From Rhodobacter sp. (lineage in GTDB: Bacteria > Pseudomonadota > Alphaproteobacteria > Rhodobacterales > Rhodobacteraceae): 43,517 nucleotides of DNA. Position numbers and translations under genes: made by a program. The notes under the pieces were generated by a model. That model had not been told where the DNA came from. It saw only the letters and a list, made by a program, of their open reading frames with translations, and searched no databases. The stretch spans positions 1 through 43,517 of the forward strand of contig JASJDP010000042.1 of NCBI GenBank assembly GCA_030065095.1. The letters run 5' to 3'. Below, piece by piece: positions 7,334 to 15,766 of this stretch. How positions within the stretch are numbered: position 1 is the stretch's first letter; every line of letters begins with the position of its first letter.

Positions 7334-8262
7334 CACGCCGTGGCGCGCATCGGCTGGGCGGCCAGCCCGCCGTTGTCGCGTGCCCAGGCCGCGCAGGTCT
7401 TGATGCCGCCGAGCGGAAAGAAATGCACCTGCGCGATGCCAAAGCCGGGATTGGCGGCCTTGTGCGCCGCCAGGGCGGCCACAATGTCGGTCGGCTCGTA
7501 GGGCAGGACCAGCTTGGTCACGTCCATCGCCCGGCGCTGCAGCACCTTCAGGCTGGGGCCGACGCCGCAGGCGATGGCGAACTTGATCAGTGTCTGCAGC
7601 TTCGCAGGCCCGGCGATACCGATATGGACCGGCAGCGTGACACCGTCGCGCGCCAGCCGGTCGACCCAGGCGATCACCGGCTTGGCATCAAAGGCGAACT
7701 GGGTCGCAATCGCCATCTCGGCATCCGTGCGGTCCGAAAACGCCTGCTTCCAGGCCAGGGCCTCGCTGACGTTCCAGTCCGAGCCGTCCGGATCGATGTC
7801 GCGGTTGCCCTCGGGGTGGCCGGCGACGTGCAGTCGGTCAAAGCCCGCCTTGTCGAACAGGCCCGTCTCCATCAGCTGCATCGACGAGTCGAAATCGCCC
7901 GCCGGCTGCGCCACCCCGCCGGCCAGCAGCAACGCCTGACGCACGCCGGCCTCGCCCTGATAACGCGCGATCCAGTCGCCCAGCGTGGCGGTGTCCTTGA
8001 TGATCCGCGCCGGGAAATGCGGCATCACGTCGAAGCCTTCGCCCGCGATCCGTTTGGCCGTTGCCACCATGTCCGCGATCGGCGTGCCTTCGATATGAGC
8101 GATGTAGACGCGGGTGCCTTCGGGCAGGATGTCGCGGAAATCCTCGACCTTCTCGGCGGTGCGCGGCATCACCTCGATGGAATAGCCGCGCAGAAACGCC
8201 TCGCCGTCGGGGCCGGACGCGGCGGGCGCGGTGTCGCGCTTTTTGAAGTTCAGCAAAGCCAT
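7333..8262 (-). CDS. Methylenetetrahydrofolate reductase family protein (MetF-like)
   Basis: A 309-aa protein of the MTHFR family, an FAD TIM barrel that reduces 5,10-methylene- to 5-methyltetrahydrofolate. Family landmarks are GYSIEVMPRTAEKVEDFRDI at the N-terminus, YIAHIEGTP, DVMPHFPAR, ALLLAGG, VAGHPEGNRD and GIAGPAKLQTLIKFA. It diverges from E. coli MetF and belongs to a group often sitting beside corrinoid methyltransferases. The start at 8262 has a strong GGAGGG five bases upstream and is preferred to the longer open frame. With the downstream methyltransferase it could supply and use methyl-folate in one route. Oxidative use, running methyl groups back toward methylene-folate, is the alternative. 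Confidence 0.88.
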   Translation of the reverse strand: MALLNFKKRDTAPAASGPDGEAFLRGYSIEVMPRTAEKVEDFRDILPEGTRVYIAHIEGTPIADMVATAKRIAGEGFDVMPHFPARIIKDTATLGDWIARYQGEAGVRQALLLAGGVAQPAGDFDSSMQLMETGLFDKAGFDRLHVAGHPEGNRDIDPDGSDWNVSEALAWKQAFSDRTDAEMAIATQFAFDAKPVIAWVDRLARDGVTLPVHIGIAGPAKLQTLIKFAIACGVGPSLKVLQRRAMDVTKLVLPYEPTDIVAALAAHKAANPGFGIAQVHFFPLGGIKTCAAWARDNGGLAAQPMRATA

Positions 8263-8288
8263 GGTGGCCCTCCATATGTCCCGGGGCG

Positions 8289-8585
8289 TCACGCCCATCC
8301 GTCGTTTGCAATCAGCGCCCTCAGACGCGCGTCGTCGTATTCCGCATCGATCCGCGCGGCTTCGGCCGCGGCGACCGCGGCATCGGCACCCTCGACCTCG
8401 ACCGGAGCGGCCTTGCGCCACTCGGCCAGATAGGCGTCGGTGTCGCGCGCGCCAACCTTCATTGCGGCGCGGTCGATGGCCTGCTCGAATCGCTCGGGCA
8501 GAGGCGCCTTGGCGCCGCGGCGGCCCTTGCCCGCGATGACCTGGGCCGGGATGTCGCGCCAATAGACGATTGTGACCTGCGCCAT
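8289..8585 (-). CDS. Virulence_fact-like small protein, first gene of the one-carbon operon
   Basis: A 98-aa protein starting MAQVTIVYWRDIPAQVIAGK, followed by basic KGRRGAKAPLPERFEQAIDR and an acidic Ala/Glu-rich helical second half. It resembles the Pfam family labelled Virulence_fact, a historical name that says nothing about biochemistry. It has no signal peptide or membrane segment. AAGGAA lies about nine bases before the ATG. The MetF-like gene starts 26 bases after its stop, and the two probably share a promoter in the 245-base divergent gap to the ppx gene. The constant association with folate/corrinoid genes suggests an accessory of that pathway; this is inference from context only. 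Confidence 0.8.
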   Translation of the reverse strand: MAQVTIVYWRDIPAQVIAGKGRRGAKAPLPERFEQAIDRAAMKVGARDTDAYLAEWRKAAPVEVEGADAAVAAAEAARIDAEYDDARLRALIANDGWA

Positions 8586-8830
8586 GGGATCCGATTCCTT
8601 CAACTTGACCGCTTCTAGACCCGCGCCCGGTGAAAGCAGCGCCGGTTTTCGACATGTGACGCCAAACAAACGACGGATACGACCACAGCTATCCCGCAGC
8701 CGCGGGCAGCGCCACCGCCATGGAGCGGAAAATATCTCATGACCTTCATGAGCCGCGCCGCAAGAGTTTTCTTGCACGACGGTTCGCGGCGTCCTACGCT
8801 GGAGATAACCGAAGTTGGAGGGCGGTCACG

Positions 8831-9943
8831 ATGGCGCCCAAACGTCCCGTAGGTGCGGGCGTGTTCCCGGTCCCGGTCGAGCCACCTGCACCAAGACGTC
8901 CCGATCCCGCGGCGCTTTATGCGGCGCTGGACCTGGGGACGAACAGTTGCCGCATGCTGATTGCCCAGCCCAAGGGCAGCCAGTTCCATGTGGTGGACAG
9001 CTTTTCGAAATCGGTGCAGCTCGGATACGGGCTGGAACGGTCCGGGCGGCTCAGCCGCGGTTCGATGGCACGCACAGTTCAGGCTCTGCGGATCTGCAAG
9101 AAGAAGCTGGAAAAACATGACGTGCGCCGCATGCGGCTGGTCGCCACCGAGGCCTGCCGCCGTGCCGGGAACGGCGACGAGTTCATGGCCTATGTCACGC
9201 GTGAGACGGGGCTGGAGCTGGAAATCATCCAGCCCCAGGAAGAGGCCCAGCTTGCCGTGGTCAGCTGCGCGCCGCTGGTGTCGACCAAGACCGAACAGCT
9301 GTTGGTCGTCGATATCGGCGGCGGCTCGACCGAGCTTGTGTGGATCGACCTGACCTCGGTTCCCAAACACGACCGCCCGCGGGCGATCATGCGGCTGCAC
9401 AACGGATTCAAACCCGCCGAAAGCCCGTTTCCCCATGCCAAGGTGGTCGACTGGATCTCGGTGCCGCTGGGGGTGGCGACCCTGCGCGACCAGTTCCACG
9501 ATGTCGAGGACGATGCCGGCCGCTTTGCGCTGATGAGCTGGTTCTTCGAAGAGAACCTGGCCTCGTTCACGCCTTACGATGCCATCCAGGAAAAGGACGG
9601 TTTTCAGATCATCGGCACATCCGGCACCGTCACCACCGTCGCGGCGAGCCATCTGGGCCTGAAACGCTACGACCGCAACAAGGTCGACGGCCTGCGCATG
9701 ACCTCCGATCAGATCGACACGGTTATCAGGGAGTACCTGGCGCTCGGACCCGAAGGGCGCCGGACCGATCCCCGCATCGGGCGCGACCGCCACGCGCTGA
9801 TCATGTCCGGCGCGGCCATCCTGCAGGCGCTTTTGCGGGTCTGGCCCACCGATCGTCTGTCCGTGGCCGACCGGGGCCTGCGCGAAGGGCTGCTCTATGC
9901 CCAGATGAGCGCCGATGGGGTATTGGAGGACGGGCCGTTCTGA
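8831..9943 (+). CDS. Ppx/GppA-family phosphatase
   Basis: A 370-aa protein of the exopolyphosphatase/guanosine pentaphosphatase family (ASKHA fold). It shows the phosphate-1 loop YAALDLGTNSCRMLIA, the phosphate-2 loop LVVDIGGGSTELVW, and IIGTSGTVTTVA of the second half. It should hydrolyse terminal phosphate from polyphosphate and/or pppGpp in the cytosol. It is shorter than E. coli Ppx (about 513 aa), as expected for alphaproteobacterial forms that lack the C-terminal HD domain. The start at 8831 (MAPKRPVGAG) is fixed by GGAGGG about 8 bases upstream; the open frame reaching 8720 has no ribosome site. The first 30 residues are Pro-rich and look disordered. A GNAT gene follows after 25 bases, probably in the same transcript. 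Confidence 0.92.
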   Translation: MAPKRPVGAGVFPVPVEPPAPRRPDPAALYAALDLGTNSCRMLIAQPKGSQFHVVDSFSKSVQLGYGLERSGRLSRGSMARTVQALRICKKKLEKHDVRRMRLVATEACRRAGNGDEFMAYVTRETGLELEIIQPQEEAQLAVVSCAPLVSTKTEQLLVVDIGGGSTELVWIDLTSVPKHDRPRAIMRLHNGFKPAESPFPHAKVVDWISVPLGVATLRDQFHDVEDDAGRFALMSWFFEENLASFTPYDAIQEKDGFQIIGTSGTVTTVAASHLGLKRYDRNKVDGLRMTSDQIDTVIREYLALGPEGRRTDPRIGRDRHALIMSGAAILQALLRVWPTDRLSVADRGLREGLLYAQMSADGVLEDGPF

Positions 9944-9968
9944 CCTTTCGGCGGCTGGCCTGCGGCTC

Positions 9969-10490
9969 ATGAGTTCTGTCCTTCCCAAGGGATTCGGGTT
10001 CGAAACCCGCCGTCTGAGGGTCGCCACCCCGTCGGACTGGTGCGGCAACACCGCCCTCGTGTGCGAAACGGCCCGCATCCTGTCGCCGGCGGTTACGGCG
10101 TTCCTGCCGCCGGATCTGCAGGTTTTGCCGGAGGGATGCGACGCCGGGGCCTGGCTGGCGGCCGCAACCGCCGATGCAATGGTGATGAGCGTTCGCGGAC
10201 AGGATGGCGCGCTTTTCGGTTTGGTTCTTCTGCATTTTGGCGACGGTCCCCAAGCCATGTTCGGCTATCTCTTGGCCGAAGCGGTCTGGGGGCGCGGCTA
10301 TGGCACCGAACTGATCCGCGGGCTCGCGGATACCCTGCGCCAGAGGACCACGATACCTACGCTTGTCGGTGGTGTCGATCCCGCGAACGCCGCATCGGTG
10401 CGGGTCCTGCAAAAGGCCGGATTTGCCCAACGTCCGGGACAGGAGCCGGGCGGCGGCGTGTTTTTCGCGCTCGACCTGAGGGTGGAGTGA
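9969..10490 (+). CDS. GNAT-family N-acetyltransferase
   Basis: A 173-aa single-domain acetyltransferase of the RimJ/RimL type. The N-terminus FGFETRRLRVATPSDW is typical. The acetyl-CoA-binding segment corresponds to GYLLAEAVWGRGYGTELIRG, and VDPANAASVRVLQKAGF is the usual late helix that closes the CoA site. The acceptor cannot be read; a protein N-terminus or small amine is usual for the group. The ATG at 9969 is 25 bases after the Ppx/GppA stop with only a weak ribosome site, so translation may depend on coupling. It ends about 125 bases before the membrane spermidine-synthase-like gene. Confidence 0.85.
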   Translation: MSSVLPKGFGFETRRLRVATPSDWCGNTALVCETARILSPAVTAFLPPDLQVLPEGCDAGAWLAAATADAMVMSVRGQDGALFGLVLLHFGDGPQAMFGYLLAEAVWGRGYGTELIRGLADTLRQRTTIPTLVGGVDPANAASVRVLQKAGFAQRPGQEPGGGVFFALDLRVE

Positions 10491-10615
10491 TCTGCGGTCG
10501 CAACGCGCGATCCGGCAACCGTTCAGCCCAGCCCGGGCCATACTCACACCACATTCTCATGGTCTGCCAGGTAAACAAGGCCGCTGCAGCGGCAGAGAAA
10601 AACCGAGGCCGGTCG

Positions 10616-12841
10616 ATGCATTCAACAGACGTTCCCGGACGCCGTGCCGCGAGGCTGCCGGTGGTCGCCGTTTTCACGGTCACGATCTTTCTTAGCGCGT
10701 CGCTGCTGTTCTTTGTCCAGCCGCTCTTTGCCAAGATCGTCCTGCCAAGAATCGGCGGGGCGCCGGCGGTCTGGACCACGGCAATGCTGTTTTTTCAAAG
10801 CGCGCTGATCGGCGGGTATCTCTATGCCCATCTCAGCAGCCGCTACCTGCGCCCGCGCCAGCAGATGATCCTGCATCTGGGGCTTTGGGCGCTGGCGCTG
10901 TTCTTTCTGCCGCTCGGGCTGCCGCAGAACTGGCAACTCGACCCTGCGGCGCCGATCGCGGTGCAAACCCTGGTGCTGTTCGCAATGGGCGTCGGCGTCC
11001 CCTTCGGTGTGCTCGCCTCTAACGCGCCGCTGATCCAGTCCTGGTACACGCGCACCGACGGGCCGTCTGCGGATGATCCCTATTTCCTTTACGGCGCCAG
11101 CAATCTCGGCTCGCTGATCGCCCTGCTCGGGTTTCCGCTGGTGGCGGAGCCGCTTTGGGGCACGCAAGCCATCGGCTGGGGCTGGACCATCGGGTTCCTG
11201 GCGCTCGGCGTCTGCCTTTGGACCGTGGGCGCGAAGGCCTGCGGCGGCGCGGGCGCGGCAACCGCCGCGCCGGTCATGCAGAAGCGCGCCACACCGCTGA
11301 CGGCACGGCAAGTCGTGCATTGGCTGCTTCTGGCCTTCGTTCCATCGTCGCTGATGCTGGCGGTCACGACGCAGATCAGCACCGATATCGGTGCGTTGCC
11401 GCTGGTCTGGGTGCTGCCGCTGGCGCTTTATTTGCTGACATTCGTGCTCAGCTTCCGCAGAACACCGATTCTGTCCATGCGGGCTCTGGGATGGCTGGCG
11501 CTGCTCGGCATCGTTGCGCTCGGGACTGTGTTTCTTGGGCTTGGCCCCAAGCAAATGCACTGGGACTGGGTGGCAATTCTGGCCGTTGCGTTCTTTGCCG
11601 TGGCGCTTTTTGCGCACCGGCTGCTCTATGAGGCCCGGCCCGACGAGACCAGGCTGACGACCTTCTACGTCACGATGGCGGTCGGCGGCGCGCTCGGCGG
11701 GCTCTTCAACTCACTTCTTGCGCCAGCCGTGTTCGATCAGCTTCGCGAGGGCGGGCTGACAACTCTGCTGGCCGCGCTGCTGCTGATCCCGGGGTGGTCG
11801 CTGCTGCAACCGCGACTGGCCGGAACCGCCATTCTGGCCGGAGCGCTGGCCGCCGCCGCACTGACGTTCGGAGCGGTCCGGGCGGACCTGGTCGAATGGC
11901 CGCTTTCGCTTGCCATACCCGTCCTCATCGCGGTTCCGGTCGGCCTGATGTTCCGCCGCTGCCTGCCCGCGGCCGCCCTGGCCGCCGCCGCGGCGCTGGT
12001 TGCCGGAAGCGCAGTGATCCCGCACCCGTCGGTCTTCCGCGACCGCAGCTTCTTTGGCGTGCATTCGGTCGATCAGGACACCGCCATCCGGTTCTATGCC
12101 CACGGGACCACCGTCCACGGCGCGCAGCGTTTGAGCGACCTGACCGCCGGGCGCCCCGAACCGCTGTTCTATTACCACCCCAACGGTCCGATGGCCCAGA
12201 TCCTGACATCGCCCGTCGGCAGATCGGCCCGATCGGTGGGCATCGTCGGGCAAGGTATCGGCTCGCTGGCGTGCTACCGGCAACCGGGTCAGGACTGGGC
12301 GTTCTATGAAATCGACCCGGTCGTCGACCGCATCGCCCGCGACCCGAACCTCTTTACCTTCCTGTCCAGCTGCGCACCGGACGCCCCCACCTATCTCGGC
12401 GACGCCCGGGTGGTGCTCGCCGAGCACTCCGACCGGCGTTTCGACATTCTCGTCATAGATGCCTATTCCTCTGACGCGGTGCCGGTGCATCTGACCACGC
12501 GCGAGGCGATGGAGCTGTATTTCGACCGCCTCGCACCCGGTGGCATCCTGGTGTTCCACATCTCGAACAACTACTACGACATCCACAAACCGCTGGCGCG
12601 CAGCGCCGAGGCGCTGGGATTGACTGCCTGGCGCCAGCACTACCGCGGCAATCGGGAGGTCGATCCCGCCGACACACCCTCGGTTGTGATGGCGATTGCG
12701 CGCACCGCATCGGATTTCGCAGGCCTTGCCGGAACCCCGCGTTGGCGGCCGCTCGCATCCGATGGCGGACCGGTCTGGACCGACGATCACGCCAATCTTC
12801 TGTCGATTCTGAAAGGCGGAAAGGTCCCGGCGGCGAAATAA
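10616..12841 (+). CDS. Membrane-fused spermidine-synthase-like protein (MFS-like N-terminus plus SpeE-like domain)
   Basis: A 741-aa two-part protein. Residues about 15-460 hold a dozen or so hydrophobic helices (first VVAVFTVTIFLSASLLFFVQ), with the conserved LFAKIVLPRIGGAPAVWTT and FYVTMAVGGALGGLFNSLLA. The cytosolic C-terminal part (about 480-735) is a Rossmann domain like spermidine synthase: VGIVGQGIGSLACY, YEIDPVVDRIARDP, DARVVLAEH, LVIDAYSSDAVPVHLTTREA. The SpeE active-site acidic pair is only partly kept, so polyamine synthesis is not assured; a methyl- or aminopropyl-transferase acting at the membrane is possible. The ATG at 10616 follows GAGG; the much longer open frame upstream is the GNAT gene's shadow. 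The 5' spacing suggests read-through from ppx-GNAT. Confidence 0.85.
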   Translation: MHSTDVPGRRAARLPVVAVFTVTIFLSASLLFFVQPLFAKIVLPRIGGAPAVWTTAMLFFQSALIGGYLYAHLSSRYLRPRQQMILHLGLWALALFFLPLGLPQNWQLDPAAPIAVQTLVLFAMGVGVPFGVLASNAPLIQSWYTRTDGPSADDPYFLYGASNLGSLIALLGFPLVAEPLWGTQAIGWGWTIGFLALGVCLWTVGAKACGGAGAATAAPVMQKRATPLTARQVVHWLLLAFVPSSLMLAVTTQISTDIGALPLVWVLPLALYLLTFVLSFRRTPILSMRALGWLALLGIVALGTVFLGLGPKQMHWDWVAILAVAFFAVALFAHRLLYEARPDETRLTTFYVTMAVGGALGGLFNSLLAPAVFDQLREGGLTTLLAALLLIPGWSLLQPRLAGTAILAGALAAAALTFGAVRADLVEWPLSLAIPVLIAVPVGLMFRRCLPAAALAAAAALVAGSAVIPHPSVFRDRSFFGVHSVDQDTAIRFYAHGTTVHGAQRLSDLTAGRPEPLFYYHPNGPMAQILTSPVGRSARSVGIVGQGIGSLACYRQPGQDWAFYEIDPVVDRIARDPNLFTFLSSCAPDAPTYLGDARVVLAEHSDRRFDILVIDAYSSDAVPVHLTTREAMELYFDRLAPGGILVFHISNNYYDIHKPLARSAEALGLTAWRQHYRGNREVDPADTPSVVMAIARTASDFAGLAGTPRWRPLASDGGPVWTDDHANLLSILKGGKVPAAK

Positions 12842-12925
12842 CGCTTGGGGCCTCTGCGGTGGCAAACGAAGTTGGGTTTGGCCGCACGCGGATGAACGCA
12901 GCCAGGCTCCGGCGCGGTTCCCCGC

Positions 12926-12946
12926 GATGCGGACAACGTCCGCATC
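12926..12946 (+). other. Perfect short hairpin in the 207-base gap before the GntR gene
   Basis: GATGCGGAC (12926-12934) and GTCCGCATC (12938-12946) are exact reverse complements around the 3-base loop AAC. It lies 85 bases after the stop of the spermidine-synthase-like gene. There is no T-tract, so a classical terminator is doubtful; a transcript 3'-end stabiliser or a regulator site is possible. Confidence 0.45.
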
Positions 12947-13018
12947 CGGTCGGACAGGCCGCATGTTTCAAAGCTCCGTCGTCTTGCAGAATGCTTGATC
13001 GCGGGCGTCGGCCGGGTA

Positions 13019-13028
13019 TGGTATACCA
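13019..13028. promoter_or_regulatory. Putative GntR (FCD) operator in front of its own gene
   Basis: TGGTATACCA is a perfect 10-bp palindrome 21 bases upstream of the GntR-type regulator start. FCD-group GntR regulators commonly bind TGGTATACCA/TTGTATACAA-like sites, so autoregulation is a reasonable inference. Confidence 0.55.
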
Positions 13029-13048
13029 CAGTATCCAAGAGGGATCTG

Positions 13049-13702
13049 ATGACGATTGAGCGAGAGCCGAACAAGGATGCCTACGAACTGATCCTCGAGG
13101 CGATCGATGTCGGCACCTACCGGCCCGGCGACCGGCTGGTGGAAAGCGAGCTGGCCGATCGGTTCGGGATGTCGCGCACCCCGATACGCGAAGCGTTGCA
13201 GCGGCTGGAGACGCAGTCGCTGTTGACCCGCGACGGGCGGTCGCTGATCGTGGCGTCGCTGGATCACAACCAGCTGGCAGAGCTGTACGTGGTGCGGACC
13301 GAACTGGAAGGACTGGCGGCACGGCTGGCCGCCCAGCACGCCACGCCCGAAGAGGTCAGGGTGCTGAAGGACATGGTCGCCGCGGACCGCACGCTGCTGA
13401 ACGATCCCGAGGCGCTGAGCCGGGCGAACCGGCGGTTTCACAAGCAGATCCATCTGGCGAGCCACAACCGCTATCTGGTGCAGCAGCTGGATCTGGTGCA
13501 CAGGTCGATGGCGCTTTTGGCGACGACCTCGCTTGCGGTGGAGGGTCGCGGCGAGGATGCCCTGGCAGAGCACGAAGAGATCGTCCGCGCCATCGGGCGC
13601 AGCGATGGCCAGGCCGCCTATGAGGCACTGAAGCGGCATATCTCGAAGGCGTTCGAGACGCGGCTGAAACGGGATGCGGGAACGGTAGAGCCGGCGGCTT
13701 GA
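13049..13702 (+). CDS. GntR-family transcriptional regulator, FCD subfamily
   Basis: A 217-aa DNA-binding regulator. The N-terminal winged helix (about residues 10-75) has the canonical GTYRPGDRLVESELADRFGM and SRTPIREALQRLE recognition helix. The C-terminal all-helical FCD effector domain (about 85-205) has the metal-binding residues expected of the family: the Asp/Arg of VVRTELEGLAARLA, HKQIHLASHNRYL, and the two His of ALAEHEEIVRAI and KRHISKAF. Effectors are usually carboxylic acids. AAGAGGGA before 13049 sets the start. The gene stands alone: it is convergent with the glycosyltransferase gene downstream. It carries an operator-like palindrome in its own leader. No clear target operon is linked. 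Confidence 0.92.
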   Translation: MTIEREPNKDAYELILEAIDVGTYRPGDRLVESELADRFGMSRTPIREALQRLETQSLLTRDGRSLIVASLDHNQLAELYVVRTELEGLAARLAAQHATPEEVRVLKDMVAADRTLLNDPEALSRANRRFHKQIHLASHNRYLVQQLDLVHRSMALLATTSLAVEGRGEDALAEHEEIVRAIGRSDGQAAYEALKRHISKAFETRLKRDAGTVEPAA

Positions 13703-13772
13703 CGGTGCTGCCGGGCGGCATGGCCCTTGCCCAATCGATGACTGAACCCCAACCGACCGGTTGCCGACCGCG

Positions 13773-15701
13773 TCAGGCGGACCGTCGCATGCCGGCCTCC
13801 GCCGGTGGCTCGGCCGGTCGCGGGCGCGGGGCGTCGAACGAGCCGTGCTCGGTCTTGTCCCAGAAGAACGGGCGGGTCAGAAGCTCGGCCAGGCCCTTGT
13901 ATGCGGCGAGCGCGGCGAGCGGAAAATACAGCATCATCGCCGGGGTCCAGGCGGTGAGGAACCGGTGTCGGGGTCCGCGCACGGCATAGGCGTTGATGGC
14001 CAGGCCGATGAGTTCGGAGGCCAGAAACAGCGTGCCGAGGGTGATCAGCACAGGCGTGCCAAGCGCGAGCATCGGGTGGTGCAGGCCGAACAGGACCAGC
14101 CAGAACGACCACAGGATCGGCGCCAGCAGGAATTGCGAAATGGTGCCGAGAAACAGAAGCTGCACGCCGAAAAACCGCCAGGCGCCGAGATCGACGAGCA
14201 AGCGGCGGGGGCTGCGCATGTGCACCGCCCAGGTCACCATGTAGCCCTTCAGCCAGCGCGAGCGCTGCTTGATCCATGGCCAGGCCCAGCAATTGGCCTC
14301 TTCCTCGGTCACGGTGTCGATCAGCTCGGTCCGGTAGCCGTGGCGGGCGAGGCGTATGCCCAGATCGGCATCCTCGGTGACGTTATGGGCGTCCCAGCCG
14401 CCAAGCTCGTTCAAGACGTCGCGGCGGAAGAACAGCGTGGTGCCGCCAAGCGGGATCACCAGGCCGAGCCGGGTGAGCCCGGGCAACAGCACCCGGAACC
14501 AGGCGGCATATTCGATGGCAAAGCAGCGCGACACCCAGTTGGTGCGGGCGTTGTAGAAATCGAGTACACCCTGCAGGCAGGCGACGTCCGTTCCACGTTC
14601 GTGAAAGCGGCGCACGACGCGGTGGATCTGGTCGGGGGCGGGGGCGTCTTCGGCGTCGTAGACCCCGACGATGGTGCCGCGGCAGAAATCGAGCGCGTAG
14701 TTCAGCGCGCGCGGCTTGGTCTTCAGCTTGCTGTGCGGAACGACGACCTGCCGGAAATGGGCGGGCAGGCGGATCGCCTCCAGCGTGTCGCAGGTGACGG
14801 TGTCGTCGGCCTCGACGACCAGGCAGATGTCAAGCAGTTCGCGCGGGTAATCGAGACGGTCCAGCCGATCGATCAGGCGCCTGGCGATGGCGCGCTCGCG
14901 GTAAAGCGGCACCAGGATCGAGACGCTGGGAAGCCGCGCCATGATCGGCGGCGGGGTGGCCGGGTCCGGTGAAGCGGGTCGGCGGTCGGCGCAGACCTGC
15001 ATCAAGGCGGCGGCAAGCTTGAGCGCGGTTCCGGCGACAAGCGTCAGGGTGGCCCAGGCGGCGAAGGCGAGAAAGACGGTCTGCGGCGCCCAAAGCAGGC
15101 CCGCGGTCATCAGCAGGGCCAGCAGGGCGGCCAAGCGGCGCAGGCCACGGGCGGGCCAGGCGCGGCAGCTTTCGCGGTCCGGCACCCGGGTTTCGGCGCG
15201 GGTGGCCAACGTGTCGGGGTGCTTGTCGAGCACGGCGCGGTGCAGATCGGTCTCGGAGGTGACGACCATGCGGACGGGGCCGAACAGATCCTCGAGCCCC
15301 GCCTGTTGGTCGGGGAATTGTTCGGGGCGGGCCGAGGCGATCTGGGTCACACCGTCGAGGCGGCGCCAAGGCAGCAGGCCGTGTTCGAGGCAGCGTTCCA
15401 GACCAAGCGCCTCGATCAGGCGGATATCGGGCGGGGTGCGGGTGAAATCGGCCGTCTCGGTGCCATATTGCCGGGCGATGGTTGCATAGAGTTCGTCCTT
15501 GCCGATCATCCCATGGGCGAGGAGGATGTCGCCAAAGCGCGCGTCGACCCGGGATTGCATCGCGACGGTGCGCAATTGGTCCTGGGCCGACAGGGCGCCG
15601 GTGTCGACCAGCATCTGACCCAGGCGTGGCCTGGTGCTGCGCCGATCGCCCGTAGCCGGCAAGGTGCGCATGGCCGTGCTGCGCAGACCGGGGATACTCA
15701 T
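13773..15701 (-). CDS. Membrane GT2 glycosyltransferase with N-terminal MshEN/GspE-N domain
   Basis: A 642-aa inner-membrane processive-type glycosyltransferase. Residues about 25-165 resemble the GSPII_E N-terminal (MshEN) fold: LGQMLVDTGALSAQDQ, ILLAHGMIGKDELYATIARQ. Two or more helices follow (about 183-235). A GT-A domain (about 255-480) has SVSILVPLYRE, the DxD-type region VYDAEDAPAPDQ, TEDADLGIRLARHG with the catalytic Asp, and the polymerase motif KQRSRWLKG. Further helices make a C-terminal channel. Cellulose-synthase-like enzymes extrude beta-glycans. MshEN domains in other proteins bind cyclic-di-GMP, so second-messenger control of a surface polysaccharide is plausible but inferred. 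A perfect CtrA box lies 51-65 bases upstream of the start. Confidence 0.88.
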   Translation of the reverse strand: MSIPGLRSTAMRTLPATGDRRSTRPRLGQMLVDTGALSAQDQLRTVAMQSRVDARFGDILLAHGMIGKDELYATIARQYGTETADFTRTPPDIRLIEALGLERCLEHGLLPWRRLDGVTQIASARPEQFPDQQAGLEDLFGPVRMVVTSETDLHRAVLDKHPDTLATRAETRVPDRESCRAWPARGLRRLAALLALLMTAGLLWAPQTVFLAFAAWATLTLVAGTALKLAAALMQVCADRRPASPDPATPPPIMARLPSVSILVPLYRERAIARRLIDRLDRLDYPRELLDICLVVEADDTVTCDTLEAIRLPAHFRQVVVPHSKLKTKPRALNYALDFCRGTIVGVYDAEDAPAPDQIHRVVRRFHERGTDVACLQGVLDFYNARTNWVSRCFAIEYAAWFRVLLPGLTRLGLVIPLGGTTLFFRRDVLNELGGWDAHNVTEDADLGIRLARHGYRTELIDTVTEEEANCWAWPWIKQRSRWLKGYMVTWAVHMRSPRRLLVDLGAWRFFGVQLLFLGTISQFLLAPILWSFWLVLFGLHHPMLALGTPVLITLGTLFLASELIGLAINAYAVRGPRHRFLTAWTPAMMLYFPLAALAAYKGLAELLTRPFFWDKTEHGSFDAPRPRPAEPPAEAGMRRSA

Positions 15702-15751
15702 ACTGTTGGACCGTTCTTCCCTAACTCGGTGCCAACAGTTCGAACTATTGG

Positions 15752-15766
15752 TTAATTGTCAGTTAA
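15752..15766. promoter_or_regulatory. CtrA binding box (TTAA-N7-TTAA)
   Basis: TTAA at 15752-15755 and TTAA at 15763-15766 are separated by exactly 7 bases, the full consensus of the alphaproteobacterial response regulator CtrA. It lies in the 65-base gap between the carA stop and the glycosyltransferase start, 51 bases before that start. That is a good place for activation of the glycosyltransferase promoter. In roseobacters CtrA controls motility, gene transfer agents and surface traits. Confidence 0.75.

Noticed and set aside
8586-8830. SAM, SAH or cobalamin riboswitch upstream of the one-carbon operon
   Set aside because: I looked for conserved riboswitch core segments in the leader and found none that I could defend.
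10040-10615. N-terminal extension of the spermidine-synthase-like protein
   Set aside because: The text is Arg/Gly-rich and overlaps the GNAT gene in another frame; membrane helices begin only after 10616.
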